The translations under genes were made by a program, and so were the position numbers. Under the pieces are notes generated by a model that had not been told where the DNA came from, ran no database searches, and worked only from the letters and a program-made list of their open reading frames with translations. This document shows, piece after piece, positions 25,921 through 34,145 of a stretch of DNA of 64,000 nucleotides. Position 1 is the first letter of the stretch. Every line of letters starts with the position of its first letter. Origin of the DNA: Cereibacter changlensis JA139 (GTDB lineage: Bacteria; Pseudomonadota; Alphaproteobacteria; Rhodobacterales; Rhodobacteraceae); assembly GCF_003034985.1 (NCBI RefSeq), contig NZ_PZKG01000005.1:1-64000 (forward strand), in the 5' to 3' direction.

Positions 25921-26405
25921 TCGAAGACGAGTTTCCCGCCATGCCAGCCCGTGACCGAGACCACCAGAACCGCGAAGCCCGACAGCAGGATGCCGTAGGG
26001 CAGCACCGCTGTTTCGTAGCCGTTCAGACGATAGCCCCAGTTGCTGCCGAGAATGGCGAGCAACAGCACCGCGATGACGAAATGCGTCCAGGCCGCGGCG
26101 CGGGCGCGGATGCCCGGCACCATCAGCAGCTCCGCCGTGCCGGTCAGCCCGGCGGCGAGGCCGAAGAGGAAGGCCGTGCCCGCCGCCCAGACCGCAGCGC
26201 GGGCCCAGAAGGCGTCGCCGGTCAGCCAGTAGAGCGCGTCGGCCCCGAGGGTGCAGAAGGTCAGCGCCACCGGGAAGGCCACGGTCATGGCATGGGCCGG
26301 GTGGCCCCAGATGCCGATCCTCGACTCGGTCTCGTCGAAATGCGGGTCGGCGCTGATCGGGTCGACCAGCCCCTCGTCGTCCTTGGTCTCGATCTCTTCG
26401 GGCAT
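25890..26405 (-). CDS. DUF2231-type membrane protein
   Basis: 171 residues: an acidic N-terminus (MPEEIETKDDEGLVDP) and four hydrophobic helices from HPAHAMTVAFPVALTF onward, the DUF2231 pattern with conserved histidines in HPAHAM and SGWHGG-like ends (TGWHGGKLVFDYRLG). Proteins of this type are often encoded beside terminal oxidases and may bind heme. The ATG at 26405 has GGAGGAA upstream. It points the opposite way to the surrounding oxidase genes. Confidence 0.78.
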   Translation of the reverse strand: MPEEIETKDDEGLVDPISADPHFDETESRIGIWGHPAHAMTVAFPVALTFCTLGADALYWLTGDAFWARAAVWAAGTAFLFGLAAGLTGTAELLMVPGIRARAAAWTHFVIAVLLLAILGSNWGYRLNGYETAVLPYGILLSGFAVLVVSVTGWHGGKLVFDYRLGTSKGN

Positions 26406-26429
26406 CGGTTCCTCCGGCTTGGGGTTCTG

Positions 26430-27086
26430 GTGCCAACGCCGTTCCTGCTGGCTGGTTGCGAAAAAACTCTGTCGACCGTGCATCCGGCCGGTCCGGCGGC
26501 GCAGCACATCGCCACGCTGTGGTGGGTGATGCTGGCCGGGGCGGTGGCGATCTTCGTCTTCACCATGCTGCTGCTGGCGCTGGCCTTCCGCAAGCGCCGC
26601 GACGAAGAGCGGGCGGAGCAGGGGCGCGAGGGGCTCTGGCTGGCCGGGCTGGGGCTGGCCTTCCCGCTCACCGTGCTGGGCGCGCTTCTGGTCTACGGGC
26701 TGGTGATCGGCGAGCGGCTGATGCCGCGCGACCATCCCGACCGGGTGACGGTCAGCGCCGAGGCGCGGCAGTGGGAGTGGCGCTTCGGCTATGCCGACCG
26801 CCCCGGACACGCAACGACCGGCCTGCTGCACATCCCCGCCGGCCAGCCGGTCGATGTGGAGATCACCAGCGTCGACGTGATCCACGGCTTCTGGGTGCCG
26901 CGGCTCGCCGGCAAGCTGGATGCGATCCCGGGCCATGTGAACATCCTGCGGATCGAGGCCTGGGAGCCGGGTGACTATGCCGGGGTCAGCGGCGAGTTCA
27001 GCGGCGCCGGCTACCGCGAACACCGTTTCACCGTCCGCGCGCATGACGCCGCGGGCTGGACCGCTTTTCTGGAAGGCACCGAATGA
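26430..27086 (+). CDS. Heme-copper oxidase subunit II lacking CuA (quinol-type)
   Basis: 218 residues from a GTG start. LLAGC suggests a lipoprotein N-terminus but leaves only nine residues before Cys10, oddly short. Two helices (28-52 and 69-92) lead to the periplasmic cupredoxin domain. The segment GVSGEFSGAGYREHRF (185-200) aligns with the CuA loop, but both Cys are Ser (187, 191), His is Tyr (195) and Met is His (198). CyoA-type quinol oxidases have a similar loop, so quinol rather than cytochrome c is the probable electron donor. ATGA overlap with subunit I. Confidence 0.85.
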   Translation: MPTPFLLAGCEKTLSTVHPAGPAAQHIATLWWVMLAGAVAIFVFTMLLLALAFRKRRDEERAEQGREGLWLAGLGLAFPLTVLGALLVYGLVIGERLMPRDHPDRVTVSAEARQWEWRFGYADRPGHATTGLLHIPAGQPVDVEITSVDVIHGFWVPRLAGKLDAIPGHVNILRIEAWEPGDYAGVSGEFSGAGYREHRFTVRAHDAAGWTAFLEGTE

Positions 27087-29563
27087 CCGCACTGCGCCGC
27101 CACCGCGCCCTGACCAAGATCTGGGCCTCCGAATCCGGCTGGCGCCGCTGGTTCAGCACGGTGAACCACAGCGACCTCGGGCTGATGTTCATGTGCGTCT
27201 CGGTGTTCCATTTCCTGGTCGCCGGGGTGCTGGCCATGCTGATCCGGGCGCAGCTGGCCTCGCCGCGCTCGGCCTTCATGGGGGCGGATGTCTACAACCA
27301 GGTCTTCACGATGCATGGCACGCTCATGATGTTCCTGTTCGCCATCCCGATGTTCGAGGGGCTGACGATCTACCTTTTGCCCAAGCTGCTCGGCAGCCGC
27401 GACCTCGCCTTCCCGCGGCTCACCGCCTATGGGTTCTGGTGCTATGTCTTCGGCGGCTCGATGCTGATCTTCGCGCTTATCGCGGGCATCGCGCCCGACA
27501 GCGGCTGGTTCATGTATCCGCCGCTGTCCTCGACCTTGGGCTCGCCCGGGATCAACCCGGATTTCTGGCTGATCGGCATCACCTTCGTCGAGATCTCGGC
27601 GATTTCGGCAGCGGTCGAGATCGTGGTCACCGTGCTGCGCTACCGCGCGCCGGGGATGACGCTGGCGAAGATGCCGATCTATGCTTGGTACGCGCTGATC
27701 ACCGCGATGATGATCCTGACGGGCTTTCCGCCGCTGATCCTCGGCTCGATCCTCTTGGAGCTGGAGCGCGCCTTCGGCCTGCCGTTCTTCCAGGTCGCGG
27801 AGGGCGGCGACAGCCTGCTGTGGCAGCACCTGTTCTGGCTCTTCGGCCATCCGGAGGTCTACATCATCTTCCTGCCGGCGGCGGGCGTCATCTCCACCAT
27901 CCTGCCGGTGATGGCCCGCACCACGCTCCTTGGCTACGGCTGGATCGTCGCCGCCGCCGCCTCGCTCGGGGTGCTGAGCTTCGGGCTCTGGGTGCATCAC
28001 ATGTTCACCACCGGCATCCCGCATCTGAGCCTCGCCTTCTTCTCGGCGGCCTCGACGCTGGTCGCGGTGCCGACGGCGGTGCAGATCTTCGCCTGGATCG
28101 GCACGCTGACCAAGGGCCGGCCCGAGCTGCACATGCCGCTGCGCTGGATCCTCGCCTTCTTCGCCACCTTCGTGATCGGCGGGCTGACCGGGGTGATGGT
28201 GGCGGTGGTGCCCTTCGACTGGCAGGCGCATGACACGCATTTCATCGTCGCCCACCTGCATTACGTGCTGGTCGGCGGCTTCGTATTCCCGATGCTGGCG
28301 GCGCTCTACTACTGGCTGCCGCATATCACCGGGCGCAAGCAGTTCTTCCGGCTGGGCGAGACCGCCTTCTGGCTGGTGACGCTGGGCTTCCACGTCACCT
28401 TCCTGGCGATGCACTGGGTCGGGCTCCTGGGCCAGCGGCGGCGCACCGAGACCTACGACCCGGGGCAGGGCTGGGAGGCGATCAACCTGATCTCCTCGAT
28501 CGGCGGGTTCGTCATGGCGATCGGCTTCGCGCTGGTGATCGTCGACGTGGTGGTGAATGCCGCCGTGGCGATCCGCGGTCGGCGCAACCCCTGGCGGGCC
28601 GGCACGATGGAATGGGCGATGCCGACCCCGGCGCCGGCCTACAACTTCGCCAGCCTGATGCCGGTCGACAGCCGCGAGCCGCTGCATGCCGATTCCTCGC
28701 TGCCGCTGCGCATGGCGCGGGGCGAGGGCTATCTGGGCGAGGCGCGGAACGGGCTGCGCGAGACGCTGGCGGTGGCGATCTCCACCGGCCGACCGGAGTA
28801 TCTGGTGATCCTGCCGGGCAACACCATGCTGCCGATCTCGATGGCCTTCGTCACCGGCTTCTTCTTCCTCGGGCTGCTGATCAAGGTCTACTGGTTGGTG
28901 CCGCTCGCCGCGGTCGGCGTCATCGCCCTGGCGCTGCGTTGGGTCTGGGGATTGGGGTCGCGGCAGGACCAGGGACCGCAGGAGGTCGGCCGGGGCCTGT
29001 CGCTGCCGCCTGTCTCCGAGGTGGCCGATCCGCCGGGCTGGTGGGGCATGCTGTTCCTGCTGCTGGCCGACGCCACGCTGTTCGGGTCGCTGCTGTTCGG
29101 CTATGCCTTCCTCTGGACCGTCGCGCCGAACTGGCCGCCGCCCGCTTGGATGCAGCCGGACCCGGCGCTGCTGGCGATCGCCGCCGCCGCCGTGCTGGGG
29201 CCGCTGGGTCTTCGGCTGGCGCAGGGCGCGCTGGCGCGGGGCCGGGGGCTCGGAGCCGGGCTCGGGCTCGCCGCCCTGGGGCTCATCGCGGCGCTGCTGG
29301 CCGCGGGGCTGGTGCTGCTGCATCTGCCAGCTCCGCAGACCCATGCCTATGACGCGACGGTCTGGGTGCTGATGGGCTACAGCCTCGTGCATTGCGGCGT
29401 CGGCCTGCTGATGACCGGCCAGATGGCGGCGCGCCGGGTAGCCGGCTTCCTGTCACCGGCCCGCCGGGGCGAGCTGCGCATCGTGCAGCTCTGGGTCGAC
29501 TATGCCACGCTGACCGCGCTGCTGAGCCTCGCCGCCGCGGTGCTGCCCGGAGTCCTGTCATGA
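27083..29563 (+). CDS. Fused heme-copper oxidase subunits I and III
   Basis: 826 residues. Residues 1-520 form subunit I with the heme and CuB ligands His78, His256 with Glu258 and Tyr260 (GHPEVY), His305-His306, His391 and His393, so it is an oxygen-reducing A-type enzyme. The K-channel Lys position is Gln334 (PTAVQIFAW). Asp107 of the D channel is kept but the usual following Asn pair is replaced (PRLTAYGFW). Residues about 630-826 are subunit III (GWWGMLFLLLADATLFGSLLF). The fusion plus a CuA-less subunit II suggests an unusual quinol oxidase. Confidence 0.92.
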   Translation: MTALRRHRALTKIWASESGWRRWFSTVNHSDLGLMFMCVSVFHFLVAGVLAMLIRAQLASPRSAFMGADVYNQVFTMHGTLMMFLFAIPMFEGLTIYLLPKLLGSRDLAFPRLTAYGFWCYVFGGSMLIFALIAGIAPDSGWFMYPPLSSTLGSPGINPDFWLIGITFVEISAISAAVEIVVTVLRYRAPGMTLAKMPIYAWYALITAMMILTGFPPLILGSILLELERAFGLPFFQVAEGGDSLLWQHLFWLFGHPEVYIIFLPAAGVISTILPVMARTTLLGYGWIVAAAASLGVLSFGLWVHHMFTTGIPHLSLAFFSAASTLVAVPTAVQIFAWIGTLTKGRPELHMPLRWILAFFATFVIGGLTGVMVAVVPFDWQAHDTHFIVAHLHYVLVGGFVFPMLAALYYWLPHITGRKQFFRLGETAFWLVTLGFHVTFLAMHWVGLLGQRRRTETYDPGQGWEAINLISSIGGFVMAIGFALVIVDVVVNAAVAIRGRRNPWRAGTMEWAMPTPAPAYNFASLMPVDSREPLHADSSLPLRMARGEGYLGEARNGLRETLAVAISTGRPEYLVILPGNTMLPISMAFVTGFFFLGLLIKVYWLVPLAAVGVIALALRWVWGLGSRQDQGPQEVGRGLSLPPVSEVADPPGWWGMLFLLLADATLFGSLLFGYAFLWTVAPNWPPPAWMQPDPALLAIAAAAVLGPLGLRLAQGALARGRGLGAGLGLAALGLIAALLAAGLVLLHLPAPQTHAYDATVWVLMGYSLVHCGVGLLMTGQMAARRVAGFLSPARRGELRIVQLWVDYATLTALLSLAAAVLPGVLS

Positions 29564-29862
29564 GAGATCTCTTGCGCCTGTCCGTGCCCCTGACCCTCTG
29601 GCTGGCGCTGTTCAGCCTGATCTACGGGCTGCACGCCACGCTCTGCGCCACCGGGGCCGAGGGCGCGCTGGCCCGCGCCATGCTCGCCGCGGTCTGGGGG
29701 ATCGGGGTGGCGCTGCAGCTCGGCATGCTGCTGGCGCTGCGCAGCCCGCGCTTCGGCGCGCTGTCGCCGACGATCCGCCAGGCCAGCGTGGCCTTGGCCG
29801 CGACCGCGCTCTTCGCCACGGTCTGGAGCCTGTTCCCGGCGTTGATCCTGCCGCTCTGCTAG
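29560..29862 (+). CDS. Small membrane protein of the oxidase operon
   Basis: 100 residues, three hydrophobic segments (about 10-28, 42-61 and 76-98) with little else. It overlaps the subunit I-III gene by ATGA and occupies the place where subunit IV (CyoD/CtaF) is often found, so a small oxidase subunit is likely. Sequence similarity to known subunit IV proteins is not evident to me. Confidence 0.72.
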   Translation: MRDLLRLSVPLTLWLALFSLIYGLHATLCATGAEGALARAMLAAVWGIGVALQLGMLLALRSPRFGALSPTIRQASVALAATALFATVWSLFPALILPLC

Positions 29863-30050
29863 GGACGCCCGGTGATCCAGGCGAAAAGCCGGGCCATCAG
29901 GCCGGGGCGTGGCGGGGCGAGGGGCCTGCCCATGATCTCGGCCATCTCCTCGCTGGTCAGCAGCCGCGTGGCCGGGCGGCGCTGGCCGGCGCCATAGGTG
30001 ACGCGGGTCTCGACGGGACGTTTCTCGGGATTCGCGATGACATCACCCAT
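29859..30050 (-). CDS. Small hypothetical protein
   Basis: 63 residues: a charged, Arg/Pro-rich N-terminal part and an amphipathic or membrane-tending end (GLMARLFAWITGRP). It overlaps the stop of the convergent small oxidase gene by 4 nt. No clear ribosome site precedes the ATG at 30050, so this call is uncertain. Confidence 0.4.
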   Translation of the reverse strand: MGDVIANPEKRPVETRVTYGAGQRRPATRLLTSEEMAEIMGRPLAPPRPGLMARLFAWITGRP

Positions 30051-30152
30051 TCACTGCGGAAGGCGGATCCCGTCCCGGGACCCTCCGCTCGGGGCCCGGC
30101 TGCATTCACGAATGTTAATCCGCATCGGCCCGCCGGACAACATGCCGCAAAG

Positions 30153-30932
30153 TCAGGCTCCGGGTTTCACCGCGGTCAGGATGAACCGGGCATAGACCCG
30201 GGTCCGCAGCCGGTTGCGCAGGCCCGCCCCTTGCCGTTGCGCCGCGGCGATCGGCGCATGCGAGTGGATGCCGATGTCGCGGAACCCCGCCGCCGCCAGC
30301 ATCGGGACCAGCCGCGCCGGGGTCAGCCCGGCGCCGAAGGGCAGGCGGCGCATGATCCCGGCATGGCGCTCACCCATCGCCCCGTCATAGGCGGCGTCGG
30401 GGCCGATCAGCCGGTCGATCTGCCGCACGGCCCAGGCGGCCAGCACGCCCTTGGGCCGCGCCCAATCGCCGTCATAGACCAGGAGCCGCCCGCCGGGCCG
30501 CAGGATGCGCAGCCAGTCCTCGAAGGCACCCGCCGGATCGGTGAGGGTCCAGACCAGATGGCGGCAGAGGATCGCGTCGTAGGCGGCGTCCGGCTCCATC
30601 GTCCGTCCGGCGTCGGCCAAAAGGAAGCGCAGCCGCGGCTTTCCGGCATGCTTGGCCCGCGCCACCGCCAGCATGGCTTCGGAGAAATCCAGCGCGGTGA
30701 CATCGTGGCCGACGTCATGCACCAGCCGCGTCACCTCGCCGGTGCCGCAGGCCAGCTCCAGCACCCGCAGCGGCGCGGGGCCGAGGTGGTCGCGCATCGG
30801 CTGCTGCCAGGCCCGCGCCTCCGGCCCCTCGGGGATGCGGTGGCCGAAGGCCAGGTCGAAGGTCGCCGACCGGTCCGACCAGTAGTCGCGGATATCCTCG
30901 CGCAGGTCGCGGTTCGGCGGAACGGCGGTCAT
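30153..30932 (-). CDS. Class I SAM-dependent methyltransferase
   Basis: 259 residues. VLELACGTGEVTRLVHDVG is SAM motif I, followed by ALDFSEAMLAVARAK and the LRILRPGGRLLVYDG segment, the UbiE/Methyltransf_11 layout. It is the last gene of the B12-riboswitch operon, 10 nt after the ATPase gene, so it may act on a corrinoid or simply be controlled by B12 status. None of the known Cob methyltransferases matches, and the substrate cannot be inferred. Confidence 0.82.
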   Translation of the reverse strand: MTAVPPNRDLREDIRDYWSDRSATFDLAFGHRIPEGPEARAWQQPMRDHLGPAPLRVLELACGTGEVTRLVHDVGHDVTALDFSEAMLAVARAKHAGKPRLRFLLADAGRTMEPDAAYDAILCRHLVWTLTDPAGAFEDWLRILRPGGRLLVYDGDWARPKGVLAAWAVRQIDRLIGPDAAYDGAMGERHAGIMRRLPFGAGLTPARLVPMLAAAGFRDIGIHSHAPIAAAQRQGAGLRNRLRTRVYARFILTAVKPGA

Positions 30933-30942
30933 GGCGGCCCTC

Positions 30943-31707
30943 TCAGTGGATGGGATGGATGCGCAGCACCGGCGCGCCGTCGGCGGGATCGGTTAGGATA
31001 TGGGCGCAGACATCGAAGACGCCGCGCATCAACTCGGGCGTCAGGATCTCGCGCGGGGGGCCGAGCGCCAGCAGCCTTCCTGCCTTCAGCACCGCCACCC
31101 GGTCGCAGCCAAGGGCGTGGTTCAGGTCGTGCAGCGCCACCACCGAGGTCAGCGGCAGCCGGCGCACCAAGGACAGGATCGACAGCTGGTGGTGCACGTC
31201 GAGATGGTTGGTCGGCTCGTCGAGCAGGAGCACCGAGGCGCGCTGCGCCAGCGCCCGGGCGATATGCACCCGCTGCCGCTCGCCGCCCGACAGGGTGCAC
31301 CATTGCCGCGCCGCCAGATCGCCCATGCCCACGTCGCCGAGCGCGCCCTTGACGATGGCGTCGTCGGCCGGGCTCCAGGGATCGTTGGCCGAGAGCCAGG
31401 GGGTGCGGCCCAGCTCCACCGCGTCGCGCGCGGTGATGCGGTCGCTGGTGTCGGCCTGCTGCGCCACCCAGGCGATGCGCTGCGCGATCTCGCGCCGGGG
31501 CAGGGCGGCGAGCGGCCGGCCCTCCAGCTCGACATGCCCCGTACTGGGGCGCAGCAGCCCGGCCATCAGCCGCAGCAGCGTCGACTTGCCGGAGCCGTTC
31601 GGGCCGATCAGCCCCAGCGTCTCGCCCGGGCGCACCGTCAGGCTGATGTCCTGCAGCACCACGGTGCGGCCCGTGGTCCAGCCGAGAGCGTGTGTTTCGA
31701 GGCTCAT
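30943..31707 (-). CDS. btuD: Cobalamin-type ABC importer ATPase (BtuD/FecE-like)
   Basis: 254 residues. Walker A GPNGSGKSTLLRLMAG near residue 36, signature LSGGERQRVHIARALA and Walker B VLLLDEPTNHLDV are intact. The type II importer class includes iron-siderophore, heme and B12 transporters; the upstream cobalamin riboswitch makes B12 or a corrinoid the most likely cargo. The start overlaps the permease stop (ATGA). Confidence 0.87.
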   Translation of the reverse strand: MSLETHALGWTTGRTVVLQDISLTVRPGETLGLIGPNGSGKSTLLRLMAGLLRPSTGHVELEGRPLAALPRREIAQRIAWVAQQADTSDRITARDAVELGRTPWLSANDPWSPADDAIVKGALGDVGMGDLAARQWCTLSGGERQRVHIARALAQRASVLLLDEPTNHLDVHHQLSILSLVRRLPLTSVVALHDLNHALGCDRVAVLKAGRLLALGPPREILTPELMRGVFDVCAHILTDPADGAPVLRIHPIH

Positions 31708-32756
31708 CTGCGGTCCTGCCCGCGGATCAGGATCAGCGCGAAGGCCGGGGCCCCGACCAGCGCGGTGATCACGCCGATCGGCAGCACCTGGCCCGGGACG
31801 ATGACGCGCGACAGGATGTCGGCGGTGACGAGGAAGACCGCGCCGCTCAGCGCCGCCGCCGGGATCAGCCGGGCGTGGCGCACGCCCACCAGCAGCCGCG
31901 CCGCATGCGGGATCACCAGCCCGACGAAACCGATGGAGCCGACCATGCTGACCATCACCGCCGTCAGCAAGGCCGAGGCGCCGATCAGCACCGCCTGCAC
32001 CCGCCGCACCGGCACGCCGAGCGCCGCGGCGGAGTCGCTGCCGAAGGTGAAGGCGTCCAGCGCCCTTGCATGTGCGGCGCAGAGCGCCACCCCGGCCAAA
32101 GCCACCGGCACCGCCAACGCCACGTCATGCCAGCGCACCCCGCTCAGGTTGCCCAGCAGCCAGAACATGATGCCGCGGGCCTGATCGGCATTGGCCGATT
32201 TGGTGATGATGAAGGAGGTGAGCGCGTTGAACAGCTGCGAGCCGGCGATGCCGGCCAGCACGATCTGCACCGCGCCGCGCCCGCCGACACTGCCGCCCGC
32301 CGCCCGCGCCAGCAGCGCGACCAGCGCGAAGGCCAGCACCGCGCCGCCGAAGGCCCCCATCGACAGCGACAGCGCCCCGGCGCCGAAGCCGGCGATGGTC
32401 ACCGCAACCGCCCCGGTGGAGGCCCCGGCCGAGATGCCCATGATATAGGGATCGGCCAGCGGGTTGCGCAGCAGCGCCTGCAGCACCACGCCCGAGACCG
32501 CCAGCCCCGCGCCGCAGCAGGCGGCGACGAGGGCGCGGGTCAGCCGGTAGTTCCAGATGATGCCCTCGTCCATCGGGTCGAGCGGCAGGCCGGCGCCGAA
32601 CAGCCGGTTGGCCAGCGCCTGCAGCACGGTCAGCGGCGGGATGCGGGTCTCGCCGATGCTGATCCCGGCGACAAGGGCCGCCGCCAGCACGGCGCAGGTC
32701 AGCAGCGCCCGCGAGGGGCGCGGCAGCCGCGAGGCGCGGGCGGCGGCCTCGGTCAT
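31704..32756 (-). CDS. btuC: Cobalamin-type ABC importer permease (BtuC/FecCD family)
   Basis: 350 residues with about ten helices. RNPLADPYIMGISAGASTGAV, GIMFWLLGNLSG and GSIGFVGLVIPHAARLLVG are hallmark FecCD/BtuC motifs. The ATG at 32756 overlaps the binding-protein stop by ATGA. It forms the channel of the riboswitch-controlled corrinoid importer. Confidence 0.88.
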   Translation of the reverse strand: MTEAAARASRLPRPSRALLTCAVLAAALVAGISIGETRIPPLTVLQALANRLFGAGLPLDPMDEGIIWNYRLTRALVAACCGAGLAVSGVVLQALLRNPLADPYIMGISAGASTGAVAVTIAGFGAGALSLSMGAFGGAVLAFALVALLARAAGGSVGGRGAVQIVLAGIAGSQLFNALTSFIITKSANADQARGIMFWLLGNLSGVRWHDVALAVPVALAGVALCAAHARALDAFTFGSDSAAALGVPVRRVQAVLIGASALLTAVMVSMVGSIGFVGLVIPHAARLLVGVRHARLIPAAALSGAVFLVTADILSRVIVPGQVLPIGVITALVGAPAFALILIRGQDRR

Positions 32757-33766
32757 TGCGCCATGCCGATCTTTTCCAGCCCCTCGGCGAGGATCTCCAG
32801 CCCGTCGATGCTGCGCAGGGTGGCGTCCATCGCATGGGCGTCCATCACCACGATGCGGCCCTGCTTCACCGCCTCCATCTGGCTCGCCACCGGGTCGCTG
32901 CGCAGGAACTCCAGCTTGGCCGCGGCGGAATCCGCCGGGAAGCGGCGGCGGTTCATCTCGGCGATGACGATCAGGCTCGGGTTGGCGCGGGCGATGGTCT
33001 CCCAGCCGACGACCGGCCATTCCTCGTCGGAGTCCACCACGTTGCGGATTCCGAGCTGCTCCATCATGTAGCCCGGCGCGCCCTTGCGGCCGGCGACATA
33101 GGGGTCGATGTCCATCTCGGCGCTGGAGAACCAGAACACCGCCGAGGCGTCCTTCACGTCGAGCGCCTGCGCCCGCGCGATGGCCGCGGCCTCGCGCGCC
33201 TGCAGCTCGGCCACCAGCGCGGCGCCGCGGTCCTGCACGTCGAAGATCTCGGCCAGTTCCGACACGCCCTGGTGCAGGGTCGCGGTGGAGAAGGGCTGCA
33301 GCCGCGTGCCGTCCACGCCGACGGTGTTATCCTTCTCCACGCAATCGGCGGGCATCACATAGGTCGGGATGTCCAGCTCGTGGAACTGGTCGCGAGTGGC
33401 GACGATGCCCTCTGGGCCGATGTGCCAGATGAACTGCACGGCAACCAGATCGGGCCGCTTGGCCACGATGCTCTCGAAGCTGGGGTCGTTGTCGGCCATC
33501 CGCTCGACGCCCGCGTCCATCTCGCGGAATTTCTCCGGTACGTCGGTGAACCAGACGGAGGTGCCCTGCACGGTTTCGGCGAGGCCGAGCGCATAGAGCA
33601 CCTCGGTCGCGGCCTGGCCGACGGTCACGCTGCGCTCGGGGGCGCGGGCGAAGGTCAGCGTCTCGCCACAGTTCTCAAGCGTCAGCGGATAGCTGGTGGG
33701 CGCGGCCCAGAGCGGGGTGGACAGGCCGATGGCCAGCGCCGCGAGGGCGAAGCGGGAAGGCGTCAT
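32753..33766 (-). CDS. btuF: Periplasmic corrinoid-type binding protein (BtuF-like)
   Basis: 337 residues. Signal peptide ALAALAIGLSTPLWA, cleaved near residue 22, then the two-lobed peripla_BP_2 fold (ERSVTVGQAATEVLYALGLAETVQGTS; KRPDLVAVQF). Related proteins bind siderophores or heme, but the 5' leader holds a clear cobalamin riboswitch. First gene of a four-gene operon. The GGAG ribosome site lies in a short stem (see 33778-33803). Confidence 0.87.
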   Translation of the reverse strand: MTPSRFALAALAIGLSTPLWAAPTSYPLTLENCGETLTFARAPERSVTVGQAATEVLYALGLAETVQGTSVWFTDVPEKFREMDAGVERMADNDPSFESIVAKRPDLVAVQFIWHIGPEGIVATRDQFHELDIPTYVMPADCVEKDNTVGVDGTRLQPFSTATLHQGVSELAEIFDVQDRGAALVAELQAREAAAIARAQALDVKDASAVFWFSSAEMDIDPYVAGRKGAPGYMMEQLGIRNVVDSDEEWPVVGWETIARANPSLIVIAEMNRRRFPADSAAAKLEFLRSDPVASQMEAVKQGRIVVMDAHAMDATLRSIDGLEILAEGLEKIGMAQ

Positions 33767-33777
33767 GCTGGAAAGCT

Positions 33778-33851
33778 CCGATCAGGAAAGAGCCGAAGAT
33801 CGGGCGTCCTGCAAGACAGGAGGCAACCTGGCTCATGTGCGCCGGCACATG
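33778..33851 (-). promoter_or_regulatory. Hairpins between riboswitch and btuF start
   Basis: CCGATC (33778-33783) and GATCGG (33798-33803) form a stem that overlaps the GGAG ribosome site (33776-33779 on the minus strand). Upstream in the message, CATGTGC (33834-33840) pairs with GCACATG (33845-33851) around a 4-nt loop. No T-run follows, so control of translation is more likely than termination. Confidence 0.45.
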
Positions 33852-33904
33852 TCGCGGCACGGGGCCGCCGAGGGCATAGGTCATACGCATCCTTCCCCGG
33901 ACAC

Positions 33905-34110
33905 CCCGCCCGGCGTTACGTTTCTGCTGTCGGCAGGTCTCCTGACTGGCGGATCGACGCCTTGCCCGGCCTTCCCGGGGATAAACCCCAGTGGCGAAAA
34001 TCGGGCGCAGCTAACCGCCTACAGTTGCGGGGGCAGTTCCGGTTCACGGCCGAGGCCGTGGCGGATTCCCTGTTAGTTCCATGTGGAAACCGACACAGCC
34101 TGCCTAGCCG
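33905..34110 (-). ncRNA. Cobalamin riboswitch 1 (btuFCD operon)
   Basis: On the minus strand the conserved elements occur in order: AACAGGGAATCCG (near 34065), CTGCCCCCGCAACTGTA (near 34030), GCCACTGG, GGGAAGGC, and the B12 box AGTCAGGAGACCTGCC (33947-33932). This is a full cobalamin riboswitch aptamer. Ends are approximate. Binding of adenosylcobalamin should lower expression of the importer operon downstream. Confidence 0.95.
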
Positions 34111-34145
34111 CAGCCGGACGTCGGGTCAAGCGTTGCGCCCGCGCC

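Noticed and set aside
27011-29392. Antisense open frame of 793 codons across the oxidase genes
   Set aside because: Low-complexity His/Arg/Gln/Asp translation opposite a clear heme-copper oxidase; no domain and no ribosome site.
27083-29563. Nitric oxide reductase as an alternative identity of the fused oxidase
   Set aside because: The GHPEVY motif with the cross-link Tyr and the Glu of A-type oxidases is intact, which argues for oxygen reduction despite the K-channel change.
30943-33766. Heme or siderophore importer as identity of the btuFCD-like genes
   Set aside because: The protein families allow it, but a complete cobalamin riboswitch in the leader and a second one next door point to corrinoids.
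33675-33890. 71-codon minus-strand ORF between riboswitch 1 and btuF
   Set aside because: It runs in another frame into btuF, shows no family features, and lies in a region better explained by riboswitch leader structure. A regulatory leader ORF cannot be fully excluded.
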